A stretch of 64,000 bases of DNA from Hyphomicrobiales bacterium (GCA_900467685.1 UBQX01000011.1:124001-188000); one strand, 5' to 3'. Shown: positions 39,031 to 50,128, numbered from the stretch's first letter. Translations and numbers: made by a program. The notes: generated from the letters alone by a model not told the origin.

Positions 39031-39708
39031 CTATGCGTGCTGCTGATAGGCCCGGTTACCGAAGATCGCAGACCCGACCCGCACGCTGGTTGCGCCGAAT
39101 TCGATGGCCGTCTGGTAGTCCGACGACATGCCCATGGAGAGCTTCGAAAGGCCGCACTTGTCTGCAAGCTTGGCGAGAAGCGCGAAATGCGGTCCCGGAT
39201 TTTCCTCCGCCGGCGGAATGCACATGAGGCCGACCACCGGAAGGGACAATTCGTCCCGGCAGAGCTTGACGAAGGCAACCGTGTCGTCCGGCGCAATTCC
39301 AGCCTTCTGCGGCTCGAGCCCGGTATTGACCTGCACATATAGCTCAGGATGGCGTCCCTGTTTTGCCATTTCGTCGGCGATTGCGCGCGCGATCTTCTCG
39401 CGGTCGATCGTCTCGATCACATCGAAAACCGCCACCGCATCGCCCGCCTTGTTGGATTGCAGCGGCCCGATCAAATGCAGCTCGATGCCCGAAAACGCCT
39501 CGCGCAGACCCGGCCACTTGCCCTTGGCCTCCTGAACCTTGTTCTCACCAAAGACCCGCTGTCCGGCTTCCAGGGCAGGGCGGATCTCATCCGCCTCGAA
39601 TGTCTTCGACACGGCGACCAGCGTGGCCGAGCCCGCTTCACGTCCTGCACCCTTTTCCGCCTTTGCGATTTCCGCCTTTACGGCGTTGAGCCTGTCCTGA
39701 AGTTCCAT
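39031..39708 (-). CDS. YggS-family PLP homeostasis protein
   Basis: A 225-residue single-domain TIM-barrel protein of the YggS/PLPBP family. It binds pyridoxal phosphate on the Lys in LVAVSKTF but is a PLP homeostasis factor, not a known enzyme. Other family motifs are FGENKVQE and LMCIPP. I chose the start at 39708 (MELQDRLN) with GGGAAGCG upstream; a longer frame to 39741 adds a Gly/Lys-rich tail unlike homologues. It is divergent from leuS by about 190 bp. Confidence 0.9.
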   Translation of the reverse strand: MELQDRLNAVKAEIAKAEKGAGREAGSATLVAVSKTFEADEIRPALEAGQRVFGENKVQEAKGKWPGLREAFSGIELHLIGPLQSNKAGDAVAVFDVIETIDREKIARAIADEMAKQGRHPELYVQVNTGLEPQKAGIAPDDTVAFVKLCRDELSLPVVGLMCIPPAEENPGPHFALLAKLADKCGLSKLSMGMSSDYQTAIEFGATSVRVGSAIFGNRAYQQHA

Positions 39709-39897
39709 GCCACGCTTCCCTTTGCCTGCCTGAGCACCCATTTATGATGCAACACGCAAATTTGGAACCTCAACCGGTTTCCTTTTTTGCCGCACCGTCT
39801 CCGCCGACCGCACCGAAATGCCCGAAAAACTTGACGCTTCCGGCAATTCGTGATGAAGGTCGCCCCCAAATTCTTGATCTATCGGAACAGTCGAATC

Positions 39898-42528
39898 ATG
39901 GCCTCAGAACGCTATAACCCGCGCGACGCTGAACCCCGCTGGCAGGCGGAATGGAACGAGCGCGAGATTTTCAAAACCGACAACGACGATCCGCGCGACA
40001 AATATTACGTGCTCGAGATGTTCCCCTATCCCTCGGGCCGCATCCATATGGGCCATGTGCGCAACTATGCCATGGGCGACGTCGTGGCGCGCTACAAGCG
40101 GGCGCGAGGCTATAATGTTCTGCACCCGATGGGCTGGGACGCCTTCGGCATGCCGGCCGAAAATGCCGCCATGCAGAACAAGATCCATCCCAAGGAATGG
40201 ACCTACGCCAATATCGCCACCATGCGCGGCCAGCTGAAATCCATGGGCCTGTCGCTCGACTGGTCGCGCGAATTCGCGACCTGCGACGTGGAATATTATC
40301 AGCGCCAGCAGAGCCTTTTCCTGGACTTCCTCGACAAGGGCCTCGTCTATCGCAAGCAGTCGAAGGTCAACTGGGATCCGGTCGACCAGACGGTTCTGGC
40401 CAACGAACAGGTGATCGACGGGCGCGGCTGGCGCTCCGGCGCGCTGGTCGAACAGCGCGAACTGACCCAGTGGTTCTTCAAGATCACCGACTTCTCGCAG
40501 GATCTGCTGGATTCGCTGGACGAGCTCGACCAGTGGCCGGAAAAGGTCCGGCTGATGCAGAAGAACTGGATCGGCCGCTCCGAAGGCCTGACCCTGCGCT
40601 GGGAAACCGTCGGCAACGAACTGCCAGAAGAATTCCGCGACGTCACCGTCTACACGACGCGGCCCGACACGCTGTTTGGCGCGTCCTTCCTGGCGATTGC
40701 CGCCGACCATCCGCTGGCCAAGTATGTCGCCGCAAGCAATCCGGCGGTTGCCGATTTCGCCGAGGAATGCCGCCGCGCCGGCACGTCGCTGGCGGCACTC
40801 GAAACCGCCGAGAAGAAGGGCATGGATACGGGCGTGAAGGTCCGTCATCCCTTCGATTCTTCTTGGGAAATTCCGGTTTATATCGCCAATTTCGTGCTGA
40901 TGGATTACGGCACCGGCGCGATCTTCGGCTGCCCCTCCGGCGACCAGCGCGACCTGGATTTCGCCCGCAAATACGACCTGCCGGTGGTTCCCGTCGTCAT
41001 GCCGGAAGGCGGCGATGCCGCGAGCTTCACCGTGGGCGATACTGCCTATGACGGCGACGGCGTGATGATCAATTCGCGCTTCCTCGACGGCAAGTCTACA
41101 ACGGACGCCTTCCAGGAAGTGGCCGACCGCCTGAGCGCCACGTTGCTCGGCGGCAAGCCGCAGGCCGAGCGGAAGGTGAATTTCCGTCTGCGCGACTGGG
41201 GTATCTCGCGCCAGCGCTATTGGGGCTGCCCGATCCCGGTCATCCATTGCGATGAGTGCGGCGTCGTGCCGGTTCCGAAGAAGGACCTGCCGGTCCAGCT
41301 GCCCGACGACATCAATTTCGACAAGCCGGGCAATCCGCTCGACCGTCACCCGACCTGGCGCAACGTGAAATGCCCACATTGCGGCAAGGATGCACGCCGC
41401 GAGACGGACACGATGGACACATTCGTCGATTCGTCCTGGTATTTCGCCCGCTTCACGGCCCCGCACGCGGATGAGCCGGTCATCACCGCAACAGCCGACG
41501 CCTGGCTGCCGGTCGACCAGTATATCGGCGGCATCGAGCATGCGATCCTGCATTTGCTCTATTCGCGCTTCTTCACCCGCGCCATGCGCGAAACCGGCCA
41601 TGTGAACCTGAAGGAACCGTTCAAGGGTCTCTTCACGCAGGGCATGGTGGTTCACGAGACCTACAAGCTCGATGACGGTGCTAACGGGACCTGGGTCCAG
41701 CCTTCCGAAATCCGCCTTGAGGAAACCGATGGCGTCCGCCGTGCTTTCCTTGCTGAGTCGGGCCAGGAAGTGACGATCGGCTCCATCGAAAAGATGTCGA
41801 AGTCCAAGAAGAACGTCGTCGATCCGGACGATATCATTGCGTCCTACGGCGCGGATACGGCCCGTTTCTTCATGCTCTCGGACTCGCCGCCGGAACGCGA
41901 CGTGATCTGGACGGAAGCAGGCGTCGAAGCGGCCCATCGCTTCGTTCAGCGCATCTGGCGTCTGGTGTCGGAAGCCGCACCGGCCTTGCGTGGCGTGAAA
42001 GCTGCCCCCGCTGAGTCCGGCGAAGCTCTGCCGGTGTCTCAGGCGGCCCACAAGGCGCTTCTGGCCGTTGCCAATGACTATGACCGACTTGGCTTCAACA
42101 AGGCCGTGGCGCGCGTCTATGAGCTCGTAAACGCCCTTGCCGCGCCGCTGACCAAGGCAGCCAATGAAAAGGTCGATGAAGCCTATGCCAGCGCCCTGCG
42201 TGAAGCCACGCAGATCCTCGTCCAGCTCTTCGCTCCGATCATGCCGCATCTGGCCGAGGAATGCTGGAAGGAAATCGGCTGCACCGGTCTCATCTCCGAT
42301 GCACCCTGGCCGGCCTATCTGGAAAGCCTCGTCGTCGAGAACACGGTGACGCTCCCTGTCCAGGTCAACGGCAAGAAGCGTGGCGAATTGACAATCGCGC
42401 GCGACGCGTCTCAGAGTGACGTCGAAGCCGCCGTTCTGGCGCTCGATTTCGTGACGAGCGCGCTGGCCGGCGCAACACCGAAGAAGATCGTCGTCGTACC
42501 GCAAAGGATCGTCAATGTCGTCGTTTGA
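39898..42528 (+). CDS. leuS: Leucyl-tRNA synthetase
   Basis: An 876-residue class I aminoacyl-tRNA synthetase. HMGH (the HIGH box) lies near residue 50, the CP1 editing domain at about 230-420, a zinc-like CDEC/CPHC pair near 455-500, and KMSKS near residue 638. The editing pocket has TTRPDTLFG, but the segment normally ending HDQRD reads SGDQRD (Gly348-Asp349-Gln350-Arg351-Asp352), so the His is Gly while both Asp residues stay. The start at 39898 (MASERYNP) is chosen by homology; an upstream frame to 39850 exists. Its end overlaps lptE by 14 bases, so leuS-lptE-holA form an operon. Confidence 0.96.
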   Translation: MASERYNPRDAEPRWQAEWNEREIFKTDNDDPRDKYYVLEMFPYPSGRIHMGHVRNYAMGDVVARYKRARGYNVLHPMGWDAFGMPAENAAMQNKIHPKEWTYANIATMRGQLKSMGLSLDWSREFATCDVEYYQRQQSLFLDFLDKGLVYRKQSKVNWDPVDQTVLANEQVIDGRGWRSGALVEQRELTQWFFKITDFSQDLLDSLDELDQWPEKVRLMQKNWIGRSEGLTLRWETVGNELPEEFRDVTVYTTRPDTLFGASFLAIAADHPLAKYVAASNPAVADFAEECRRAGTSLAALETAEKKGMDTGVKVRHPFDSSWEIPVYIANFVLMDYGTGAIFGCPSGDQRDLDFARKYDLPVVPVVMPEGGDAASFTVGDTAYDGDGVMINSRFLDGKSTTDAFQEVADRLSATLLGGKPQAERKVNFRLRDWGISRQRYWGCPIPVIHCDECGVVPVPKKDLPVQLPDDINFDKPGNPLDRHPTWRNVKCPHCGKDARRETDTMDTFVDSSWYFARFTAPHADEPVITATADAWLPVDQYIGGIEHAILHLLYSRFFTRAMRETGHVNLKEPFKGLFTQGMVVHETYKLDDGANGTWVQPSEIRLEETDGVRRAFLAESGQEVTIGSIEKMSKSKKNVVDPDDIIASYGADTARFFMLSDSPPERDVIWTEAGVEAAHRFVQRIWRLVSEAAPALRGVKAAPAESGEALPVSQAAHKALLAVANDYDRLGFNKAVARVYELVNALAAPLTKAANEKVDEAYASALREATQILVQLFAPIMPHLAEECWKEIGCTGLISDAPWPAYLESLVVENTVTLPVQVNGKKRGELTIARDASQSDVEAAVLALDFVTSALAGATPKKIVVVPQRIVNVVV

Positions 42529-43024
42529 TAAGCCGCTGTTTAGACGCGCTTTTGTGGGTGCTGTTCTGGCTTCGGCGCTGGGCCTGAGCGCATGCCAGGT
42601 CCAGCCGCTTTACGGCAAGGCCGGTCTGACGGGCGATCTTGCTAGCGTGGGGATTTCCGAGCCGACAAATCGCGTCGAGCAGTCGGTGCGCAATCAAATG
42701 ATCTTCCTGCTTTCCGGCGGTGCCGGGGAGCCTGCCAATCCCGTCTATCAGCTGAATCTGCGCGTCAGTTCCACCAACGTAAACTATCTCTCGCAGATCT
42801 CTTCCAACCTGCCCCAGCCCGGCCGTGTGACATTGACGGCAACCTATACGCTGACGCGCGACGGCCAGCTTATCAAGAAGGGCACGCAGCGCATGGATGC
42901 TCAGCTGGATTACACGAGCCAGCAGTTTGCGCAGATCCGCGCGGTCCGCGACGCCGAAGACCGTGCAGCCCGCGAACTCGCGGAAGTGTTGAAGCTCGAC
43001 ATCGCAACGGCCCTGGCAAAGTGA
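42515..43024 (+). CDS. lptE: LPS-assembly lipoprotein LptE
   Basis: A 169-residue lipoprotein with a signal peptide and lipobox LSAC (Cys near residue 27). It continues with a beta-rich LptE domain ([18 protein letters not shown]). LptE plugs the LptD outer-membrane barrel that delivers lipopolysaccharide to the cell surface. It overlaps leuS by 14 bases and is followed seven bases later by holA, the same order seen in many proteobacteria. Confidence 0.9.
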   Translation: MSSFDKPLFRRAFVGAVLASALGLSACQVQPLYGKAGLTGDLASVGISEPTNRVEQSVRNQMIFLLSGGAGEPANPVYQLNLRVSSTNVNYLSQISSNLPQPGRVTLTATYTLTRDGQLIKKGTQRMDAQLDYTSQQFAQIRAVRDAEDRAARELAEVLKLDIATALAK

Positions 43025-43031
43025 ACCTGCC

Positions 43032-44069
43032 ATGTCGGAGCTGAAGCCGCAGGAGTTTGAACGCCTCTTACGTTCAAACTCCGCTCTGCCACGCATCATC
43101 GTGATCTTCGGCCCTGATAAAGGTCTGGTTTCCGAACGGGCAGAAGCGGCTGCGGCACGAACAGGTATTCCGCTAAACGACCCTTTTGCCGTCACAAAGG
43201 TCGAGGCTTCTGATCTGCAGAAGGCGCCGGGGCGTCTTGTGGAGGAAATGCAGAGCATTGGCCTCTTCGGAGGCGAAAAGCTTGTGTGGGTGCGCAATGC
43301 CGCCAACGAAAAGGCGCTTGTGGACGGGCTCTCCATCTTGACGGCCGGCGAGCCGCCGGAAGCCTATCTGATCATAGAAGCGGGCGACCTGAAGAAGGGC
43401 GCAGCCCTGCGGAAAGCTGCAGAGGCTGCCCGGATGGTGGCATCCGTGCCATGCTACGCCGACGACCAGGCCAGTCTGAATAGTCTCATCGACGATATCC
43501 TGAAGGAGACCAACCAGCGGATATCGCCGGCAGCGAGGATGAGGCTACTCGAGAATCTTGGCGGGGACAGGCGTGCGAGCCGTGGTGAAATTCGCAAGCT
43601 CGCCCTCTACTGCACCCACGAGCCGCAAATCGAGGAGCAGCATGTTCTCGATATCATCGGGGATGTGAGCGAAACCTCGCTCGACAACCTGATAGACGCT
43701 CTTCTCGGCGGCGACGCCAACGCGATGATCGCGGCACTGGAGGCCTTGATTTCGGCGAAAACAGCGATTTATCAAGTGCTTAACGCAGTTCTCCGTCAGT
43801 TCCAGATGCTGGATTCGTTAAGGGCGGAGATGGACAAGTCGCGCCAGTCGGCAAGCCAGGTAATCCAGACGCATGGCAAGCATATTTTCTTCAAGCGCCG
43901 TAACATCATCACGCAGGCGCTTTCCGTCTGGACTGCGCCAAAGCTCTCAAGAGAGCTGTCACGCCTCCAGACCATGGTGCTGACAAGCCAGAAGAACCCT
44001 CAGATTGCAGACAGCGTCGCAGCCCAGCTTCTGCTGTCATTGACCCAGCAATCCATAGCACGTCGCTAG
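43032..44069 (+). CDS. holA: DNA polymerase III delta subunit
   Basis: A 345-residue HolA protein, the clamp-loader wrench that opens the beta sliding clamp. FGPDKGLVSERA near the start is the P-loop-like (non-hydrolysing) first motif. The C-terminal collar domain has the VWTAPKLSRELSRLQ region. Six bases separate it from lptE. It ends facing parB across a 343-bp gap. Confidence 0.9.
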   Translation: MSELKPQEFERLLRSNSALPRIIVIFGPDKGLVSERAEAAAARTGIPLNDPFAVTKVEASDLQKAPGRLVEEMQSIGLFGGEKLVWVRNAANEKALVDGLSILTAGEPPEAYLIIEAGDLKKGAALRKAAEAARMVASVPCYADDQASLNSLIDDILKETNQRISPAARMRLLENLGGDRRASRGEIRKLALYCTHEPQIEEQHVLDIIGDVSETSLDNLIDALLGGDANAMIAALEALISAKTAIYQVLNAVLRQFQMLDSLRAEMDKSRQSASQVIQTHGKHIFFKRRNIITQALSVWTAPKLSRELSRLQTMVLTSQKNPQIADSVAAQLLLSLTQQSIARR

Positions 44070-44412
44070 AACACGAGACGGAAGACAGTTTCGATACAAG
44101 ATGGAGTGAACGCCAAGAACAACGCGGGTCTGGTGTCACCGCAGAAGATCGCGACCCTTTGGCAAGAATTCCACGACACTATGGGCAATTCTAAATCGTT
44201 CCAGAAACCAACGTGGTTGACCCACCCCGCTGATGAGCGGGAAAGGCCAAGGACGCTTGATCAGCGCTGATTCCATACGTTTCTGCAGACAGAATGTGGA
44301 CGGCAGCCGCGCTAGAGCTACTCCAGCGAAAGCTGAAATCGGATTCAGATCTGGACCCACGCAAAAACAAAATGTTAGGCCGTTTCAGTTCCTATATGAC
44401 GCTCTGAAACGG
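44070..44412. other. 343-bp convergent gap between holA and parB
   Basis: I see no gene here. It contains a perfect 12-bp palindrome ATCAGCGCTGAT at 44261-44272, a short GC hairpin CCCGCT-GATG-AGCGGG around 44227-44242, and the parB terminator dyad at its right end. No holA terminator is obvious. Confidence 0.45.
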
Positions 44413-44413
44413 C
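44379..44413 (-). terminator. Terminator of the parA-parB operon
   Basis: A 10-bp inverted repeat CTGAAACGGC/GCCGTTTCAG with a 15-nt loop overlaps the parB stop codon. On the minus strand it is followed by a T-rich run (CATTTTGTTTTTGC). Confidence 0.6.
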
Positions 44414-45309
44414 TAGCGCCGCTCCAGAAGACGGCAGATCTCTTCCAGTTGATCCAGAGTCTTGTAGGAAATTTTCACGAAACCGCCGCTCGTCTTGTGG
44501 CTGACCGACACGTCCAGGCCAAGAGCATCCGAGAGCGACTTCTCAAGGGCGAGCGTATCGGCGTCCTTGTTTTCACGCACCCTGGGACCTGCAAGGCCCG
44601 GATTTTCCTGTGCCTTAATGTCGTTCTGAGCCAGTCGCTCGGTATCCCGCACAGACATGCCCTTGGCGACGACCGCGCGCGCCAGCATCACCGGATTCGA
44701 CGTGGGGATCAGAGCGCGCGCATGGCCGGCAGACAGCGTACCCGAAGACAGCATGTCGCGAACCTCGTCGGGGAGCTTGAGCAGGCGAAGGCTGTTCGCA
44801 ACGTGACTGCGGCTCTTGCCGATGATCTCGCCCAGGTCGTTCTGCGTATAGCCATGCTCCGCTATCAGCTGCTCGTAACCGAGAGCTTCTTCCAGCGGAT
44901 TGAGGTCGGAGCGCTGAACGTTTTCAACGATGGCGAGCTCAAGCGCAGTCCGATCATCCACATCGCGGACGATGACCGGAATCTCGGCGAAACCCGCCAG
45001 TTGCGCTGCGCGCCAACGCCGCTCCCCGGCTATGATCTCGAATTGTCCGCCGGCAATTGTGCGGACCACTACCGGCTGAACGATTCCGTGCTGCCGAATG
45101 GAAGAGGCAAGTTCCTGCAGCTCCGCTTCATCGAAGGTGCGTCGCGGATTGCGTGGATTGCGAATGACATGCTCGATTGGGACCTGCCGGTCCGCACTTA
45201 TGCGACTTGCGGCTGCACTAGCGCCGCCCATGGGAATAGGCTGGTCCATTTCACCGATGAGAGCCGCCAAGCCACGACCAAGGCGGCGTTTCGAATGATC
45301 TTCTTCCAT
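44413..45309 (-). CDS. parB: Chromosome partitioning protein ParB
   Basis: A 298-residue ParB/Spo0J-type CTP-dependent clamp that loads at parS and spreads along DNA for chromosome segregation. The N-terminus RRLGRGLAALIGE is the ParA-interacting segment. The ParB/Srx domain (about 40-130) contains GERRWRA (CTP-binding). The HTH domain follows (YTQNDLGEIIGKSRSHVANSL), and a C-terminal dimerisation domain closes the protein. The absence of repC and the proximity to rsmG and mnmG show that it is chromosomal, not a plasmid repABC unit. Confidence 0.96.
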   Translation of the reverse strand: MEEDHSKRRLGRGLAALIGEMDQPIPMGGASAAASRISADRQVPIEHVIRNPRNPRRTFDEAELQELASSIRQHGIVQPVVVRTIAGGQFEIIAGERRWRAAQLAGFAEIPVIVRDVDDRTALELAIVENVQRSDLNPLEEALGYEQLIAEHGYTQNDLGEIIGKSRSHVANSLRLLKLPDEVRDMLSSGTLSAGHARALIPTSNPVMLARAVVAKGMSVRDTERLAQNDIKAQENPGLAGPRVRENKDADTLALEKSLSDALGLDVSVSHKTSGGFVKISYKTLDQLEEICRLLERR

Positions 45310-45336
45310 GTCGAGACTATTACACCTCCGTTACAT

Positions 45337-46143
45337 TCACGCTGCGAGGCGCTGACGTTCTCTTTGAATCACTTCCGATGCCAATTGCAAATATGCCTGG
45401 CTTCCGGCGCATTTCAAATCATAGAGAATGGCGGGCTTTCCATAGGACGGCGCCTCGGAAACGCGCACGTTCCGCGGTATCAACGTATGATAGACCTTTT
45501 CGCCAAGATGCGTGCGAACATCATTGACCACTTGCTGTGCCAGATTATTCCGGGCATCGAACATGGTGAGCACGATTCCCTGAATATCGAGCTGCGGATT
45601 CACCGTGGAACGAATTTCTGAAACAGTTTCAAGGAGTTGACTCAGGCCTTCGAGCGCAAAGAATTCACACTGCAGCGGCACCAGGACAGAATGCGCGGCA
45701 GCCATGGCATTCATCGTCAGCAAGTTGAAGCTCGGAGGGCAGTCGACAAGGATGTAGGAATATTCGAAGGCCTGCGTTGAAATCAGCGCTTTGCGCAGGC
45801 GGAATACCCGATCGCTGGCCTGCGAGATTTCCATCTCTATACCGAGCAAATCCATGGTCGACGGAATAATGTGCAAATTTGGGACAGCCGTCTCCTGGAC
45901 GGCTTCCGCTACCGAATGCGTTCCCATCAGAAGGTCATACGACGAATGTTCGCGGCTCTTGCGACCGATGCCAAGTCCAGTGCTGGCATTCCCCTGCGGA
46001 TCGAGGTCGACAATTAGAACTTTCTCTCCAATGGCGGCGAGTGCCGTCGCGAGATTGATCGCAGTGGTAGTCTTTCCAACGCCACCCTTTTGATTTGCAA
46101 CGGTTATGATCCGATTCCGATAGCCGCTCATCGCCATTTTCAT
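45337..46143 (-). CDS. parA: Chromosome partitioning ATPase ParA
   Basis: A 268-residue Walker-type ATPase that binds DNA nonspecifically as an ATP dimer and pulls ParB-parS complexes. The deviant Walker A is KGGVGKTTT near residue 20, followed by DLDPQGNAST. ATG 46143, 46137 and 46131 are all possible starts; six bases separate 46143 from the rsmG stop. parB follows after 27 bases in the same operon. Confidence 0.96.
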   Translation of the reverse strand: MKMAMSGYRNRIITVANQKGGVGKTTTAINLATALAAIGEKVLIVDLDPQGNASTGLGIGRKSREHSSYDLLMGTHSVAEAVQETAVPNLHIIPSTMDLLGIEMEISQASDRVFRLRKALISTQAFEYSYILVDCPPSFNLLTMNAMAAAHSVLVPLQCEFFALEGLSQLLETVSEIRSTVNPQLDIQGIVLTMFDARNNLAQQVVNDVRTHLGEKVYHTLIPRNVRVSEAPSYGKPAILYDLKCAGSQAYLQLASEVIQRERQRLAA

Positions 46144-46149
46144 GTCTCG

Positions 46150-46785
46150 CTAACCCATGGGCGCCAGATTCGAAATCTCGAGAATGACTGATTCCGGATC
46201 GATCTGACTTTGATGTCTTATCAGATCGAACACCCAACGGCTACGTGCCACCTCAACCTCGCGCGCGTAATCCCGCCCTTTATGCAGAAAGAGACGAGTT
46301 GGGTCGGAAGCCTGAACCCATGGCTGCGCAAAATCGAAGAGAAGAGAGAGATCCGCGAGAGCGCGTGCGGAAATGGCAGCGCATTGGGGGATGACAGAAG
46401 GGGCTTCCTCAATCCGCAGCGGATGCACGGATGCCCGCGCACCGGTTTGCAAAATCGCATTTCGGAGAAACGACGCCTTTTTATGATTGCTTTCGACAAG
46501 ATGGACCCAACCATCTCCCTGCTCCGACAGCAGAATGCCCGTGATGATACCAGGGAAGCCTCCACCGCTACCCAGATCGACCCACGTAATCGGCTTTGGA
46601 TTCAGAGCAAAAAGTTGCGCGCTATCCCGAATATGCCGATCCCACAAGTCACTAGCCGTTGACGGCGCAACGAGATTGATCGCCTTCGCCCATTTCCGAA
46701 ACAAATCCGCAAAGGCCATCAGCTTGGCGGTGGTTTCACGTGAAACACGCAATCCGTCTATATCGAGAGCGCGACTCTCCATCAT
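46150..46785 (-). CDS. rsmG: 16S rRNA (guanine-N7) methyltransferase RsmG/GidB
   Basis: A 211-residue SAM methyltransferase that modifies G527 of 16S rRNA, with the SAM loop [10 protein letters not shown] near residue 72. It is the middle gene of mnmG-rsmG-parA-parB. Its start codon overlaps the mnmG stop by four bases. A perfect parS core is embedded in codons 14-18, where the DNA palindrome encodes Val-Ser-Arg-Glu-Thr. Confidence 0.95.
   Translation of the reverse strand: MMESRALDIDGLRVSRETTAKLMAFADLFRKWAKAINLVAPSTASDLWDRHIRDSAQLFALNPKPITWVDLGSGGGFPGIITGILLSEQGDGWVHLVESNHKKASFLRNAILQTGARASVHPLRIEEAPSVIPQCAAISARALADLSLLFDFAQPWVQASDPTRLFLHKGRDYAREVEVARSRWVFDLIRHQSQIDPESVILEISNLAPMG
46733..46746. 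other. parS palindrome 4 (perfect 14-bp core)
   Basis: GTTTCACGTGAAAC is a perfect palindrome identical to the core of the bacterial parS consensus TGTTTCACGTGAAACA. It lies inside the 5' coding end of rsmG, about 600 bp upstream of parA and about 6.7 kb from the proposed oriC. It is the best candidate for the main ParB loading site. Unlike the other four sites it has no GANTC. Confidence 0.88.
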
Positions 46786-48671
46786 TGTACCTGCCGCTTT
46801 GCAACACTCATATCAGGAGAACTCTTCCTGAGATGGACCAATATCAAGGCGAGCGCCGCAGGTGTCATTCCCTCGATAGCCGAAGCCTGGGCGATAGTTA
46901 AGGGTCTGAATCTATTGAGTTTTGACAACAATTCGTTGGAGAGCCCGGAAATGATATCAAAGGAGAAGTCCGCCGGAATCACCCGCGCTTCATCCCGACG
47001 AATATCTGCAATCGTCGCAGCTTGCCTATCCATATAGACGGCGTAGCCCGCTTCAATCTTCAAGGCCTCTTTCACCCGGGAATCGATATTCGCGAGCTCG
47101 GGCCAAATTCCTTCCGCATCACTGAACTCGAACTCGTTTCGAGACAGAAGTTCATAGGCAGAACGGCGCACGCCGTCCTTGTTAAGCGATAGGCCGAAAG
47201 CCTCCGCTTCGTTGGGCGTAAGGCTGCGGACTTGTAATTCGGTGCGCCCGTCATGAACTGCTGATTCATAGCGCGAATATCGCTCGCGACGCTCCTCGGA
47301 GCAGATCCCGAGGGAGATGGCCAGAGGCGTAAGCCGCTGGTCAGCATTGTCTGCACGAAGCGAAAGGCGATACTCTGCACGCGATGTGAACATCCGATAG
47401 GGTTCACTCACTCCAAATGTAATCAGGTCATCGATCATGACGCCGATATAGGAATCAGTTCGACTAAATTTGACTGGATCGGCGCCAAGGGAGTGTCTCG
47501 CCGCGTTCAACCCCGCAACAAGGCCCTGGGCACCCGCCTCCTCATATCCCGTCGTCCCATTGATCTGTCCGGCGAGGAACAGGCCATCCACATGTCTCAC
47601 AGCGAGCCGGTGATCGAGCTGGGTTGGGTCGACAAAATCATACTCGATGGCGTAGCCAGGCACCTTTATCCGCACGTCTTCAAGACCAGGAATGCTTCGA
47701 ATAAAAGCTTCCTGGATGTCCGCGGGCAAGGACGTGGAGATTCCATTGGGATAGACAGTATCATCGTCAAGGCCTTCCGGTTCCAGAAATATCTGGTGAC
47801 CATCCCTGTCTCCAAAGCGAACAATCTTATCTTCAATTGAAGGACAGTAGCGCGGACCGATGCCTTTGATGTCACCGGAATACATCGCAGAGCGGTGAAT
47901 GTTGTCGCGAATGATCCGATGCGTCTCCTCAGTCGTGCGCGTAACACCGCAGACGATCTGGGGATTGGTGATGTCATCCGTCATGAAGGAGAAGGGCACT
48001 GGCATGCTGTCAGCTTCCTGTACCCCAATGCGGTTCCAGGCGATGGACTTTCCATCAAGCCGGGCAGGCGTACCGGTCTTCAATCGGCCGAGGCGCATGC
48101 CCATCCGCTCGAAGCGTTCAGAAAGACCAACACTAGGCGCTTCTCCGACCCGACCGGCCGGCGTCTTTTCGTTTCCGATGTGAATCAATCCGCGGAGAAA
48201 GGTTCCGGTCGTGATGACCACGGAACGGGCTGCATACCGGCGACCATCAGCCGTTTCGACACCGGAAACGATCGATCCGTTCATCAGCAAGTCGAAGGCA
48301 TCGCCTTCAACCACGTGGAGCCTTTCGACTTCCTCGATGGCCATCCGCATCTGTCTTTTGTAGAGCGCCCGGTCCGCCTGTGTGCGTGGGCCCCGGACCG
48401 CGGGACCTTTCTTTCGGTTCAGGAGTCTGAACTGGATGCCAGCCTTGTCGGCAATGCGGCCCATCAGACCGTCAAGAGCATCGATTTCACGCACAAGATG
48501 GCCTTTTCCCAGCCCACCTATGGCGGGGTTACAGGACATCGTGCCGATCGTGTCGGCTCGGTGGGTGAGGAGAAGTGTCTCGGCGCCCGCGCGCGCGGCG
48601 GCAGAAGCAGCCTCGCAGCCTGCGTGGCCCCCACCAATCACAATCACATCGAAATCGAAGCCCGTCATCAT
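46782..48671 (-). CDS. mnmG: tRNA uridine-5-carboxymethylaminomethyl enzyme MnmG/GidA
   Basis: A 629-residue FAD protein that, with MnmE, modifies U34 of certain tRNAs. The FAD-binding motif is [10 protein letters not shown] near residue 12, and the [11 protein letters not shown] motif and a C-terminal MnmE-interaction helical domain follow. The start at 48671 has AGGAACGAA just before it. An extended frame to 48728 would overlap mnmE and lacks homology. mnmG lies between mnmE and rsmG on one strand. Confidence 0.95.
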   Translation of the reverse strand: MMTGFDFDVIVIGGGHAGCEAASAAARAGAETLLLTHRADTIGTMSCNPAIGGLGKGHLVREIDALDGLMGRIADKAGIQFRLLNRKKGPAVRGPRTQADRALYKRQMRMAIEEVERLHVVEGDAFDLLMNGSIVSGVETADGRRYAARSVVITTGTFLRGLIHIGNEKTPAGRVGEAPSVGLSERFERMGMRLGRLKTGTPARLDGKSIAWNRIGVQEADSMPVPFSFMTDDITNPQIVCGVTRTTEETHRIIRDNIHRSAMYSGDIKGIGPRYCPSIEDKIVRFGDRDGHQIFLEPEGLDDDTVYPNGISTSLPADIQEAFIRSIPGLEDVRIKVPGYAIEYDFVDPTQLDHRLAVRHVDGLFLAGQINGTTGYEEAGAQGLVAGLNAARHSLGADPVKFSRTDSYIGVMIDDLITFGVSEPYRMFTSRAEYRLSLRADNADQRLTPLAISLGICSEERRERYSRYESAVHDGRTELQVRSLTPNEAEAFGLSLNKDGVRRSAYELLSRNEFEFSDAEGIWPELANIDSRVKEALKIEAGYAVYMDRQAATIADIRRDEARVIPADFSFDIISGLSNELLSKLNRFRPLTIAQASAIEGMTPAALALILVHLRKSSPDMSVAKRQVQ

Positions 48672-48712
48672 TTCGTTCCTGAATCGAAGTTGGTCATTTG
48701 GCGAAAGCTCCG

Positions 48713-50035
48713 CTATTTGCCCACACAAAATTGCGAAAAGATCAGGCCCAACAAGGCGTCCGGTGTTACGCGTCCAGTCAGATGGGCCAGGTCATCCGCG
48801 GCAGAGCGAAGCATCTCGGCCCTCAGCTCCAAGGCATGATCTTCCGCGGCCCCTGCCGCTCTCAGCCAGTCGCAAGCCGCCGAGATATGGTTACGATGCC
48901 GAATCAAAAGTGGGGTGACGAGTTGGCCACCTTGAACCGCAACAGATGCGCGCTGCGAAATTTGTTTCAGAAGCGAATCGACACCTTCGCCGGTGACTGT
49001 TGACACAGACAACCCACCTGCCGCTTCCGCAGGATGATGTCGATCGCGTTTCGTCCGCACGACGATCATATCTGAGTCTAGCTTCGATGTATCGTGAAGA
49101 TCAAGAGACGTCGGCTCACCCAAATCGACCAGGTGGAGCACTAGGTCGGCTGCATTGATTGTCTGGCGGGCTCTCTCTATGCCGATCCGTTCCACTGGAT
49201 CCTCGGTCTCGCGCAGACCTGCAGTGTCGAAGAGGACGATCCTGTTCCCGTCCAGATCCAAGTCCACGGAGAGAACGTCCCTGGTGGTTCCGGCGATATC
49301 CGTCACAATGGCGACATCCCGCTTGGCGAGGAAATTCATAAGGCTGGACTTGCCGGCATTGGGCGGCCCCGCAATGGCCACCCGAAATCCTTCCCGCACA
49401 ATCTCAGCAGTATGGTCGTCAAGTGCCGCAGCCATTTCATCGGCGAGAAGCTGCATGTCCTGCCAAACCTGATCGGACACGGAACCGGGTATATCCCCCT
49501 CATCGGTGAAATCCAGTTCGGCCTCTATCAGAGCCCGTGCCTGGGAGAGCCGCTTCATCCATGCGTCATACCGCCGCGAGAGATGCCCATCCGCGAGATA
49601 TTTTGCGAGCCGTCGTTGCGCAGCAGTCTCCGCCTGAACGAGTTCGGCAAGGCCCTCTGCCTCGACAAGATCCATCTTCCCGTTCTCAAAAGCGCGCCGG
49701 GCAAACTCCCCCGCTTCCGCCTGCCGTAATCCCTCGATTCCGCTGAGGGTTTCCAGAACAGCAAAAACGACCGCTCGTCCGCCGTGGACTTGCAGTTCGG
49801 CGCAATCTTCTCCGGTGAAAGACGCTGGTCCCTCGAAGAAAAGTACCAGTCCGCGATCGAGTTCTTCGCCGCCCGGTCCACGGATCACCATCAAGCTGGC
49901 TTGACGCGGAACAGGGACCTTCCGACAGACGAGTCTCACCGCGTCCGCAGTATGAGGGCCCGAGATACGAACAACCGCGACGCCAGCCGGTAGGCTGCCG
50001 CTTGAAAGCGCGAAGATCGTGTCGGTGGTCTTCAT
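48713..50035 (-). CDS. mnmE: tRNA modification GTPase MnmE/TrmE
   Basis: A 440-residue protein with an N-terminal tetrahydrofolate-binding domain (about 1-120), a helical domain, an inserted G domain (GPPNAGKSS near residue 223, [12 protein letters not shown], and a TKRD in place of NKxD) and the C-terminal FCVGK that carries the formyl-group cysteine. It forms the MnmEG complex with the product of the adjacent mnmG. The G4 motif reading TKRD rather than NK.D is a small departure from the family rule. Confidence 0.95.
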   Translation of the reverse strand: MKTTDTIFALSSGSLPAGVAVVRISGPHTADAVRLVCRKVPVPRQASLMVIRGPGGEELDRGLVLFFEGPASFTGEDCAELQVHGGRAVVFAVLETLSGIEGLRQAEAGEFARRAFENGKMDLVEAEGLAELVQAETAAQRRLAKYLADGHLSRRYDAWMKRLSQARALIEAELDFTDEGDIPGSVSDQVWQDMQLLADEMAAALDDHTAEIVREGFRVAIAGPPNAGKSSLMNFLAKRDVAIVTDIAGTTRDVLSVDLDLDGNRIVLFDTAGLRETEDPVERIGIERARQTINAADLVLHLVDLGEPTSLDLHDTSKLDSDMIVVRTKRDRHHPAEAAGGLSVSTVTGEGVDSLLKQISQRASVAVQGGQLVTPLLIRHRNHISAACDWLRAAGAAEDHALELRAEMLRSAADDLAHLTGRVTPDALLGLIFSQFCVGK

Positions 50036-50128
50036 GTGATCCGATCAGGCGACGTCCAAGGCGGATATCGGCCGTGCTTGGAACAGGAAAGCTTGAGTTT
50101 GCGCGGTATCTGCTGCCAAAACGCAAAA

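Noticed and set aside
44227-44254. CTGATGAG ... GAAA near the holA-parB gap, resembling a hammerhead ribozyme core
   Set aside because: Only four bases separate CTGATGA and GAAA, too few for a normal stem II, and I found no pairing flanks or cleavage site. It is probably chance.
48313-48322. CCACGTGG inside mnmG as a parS candidate
   Set aside because: It shares only the central CACGTG; the TTTC and GAAA arms that define parS are absent.
48672-48728. Longer mnmG start overlapping mnmE
   Set aside because: The family start [14 protein letters not shown] lies at 48671-48668 with AGGAACGAA before it; the extension is unlike homologues.
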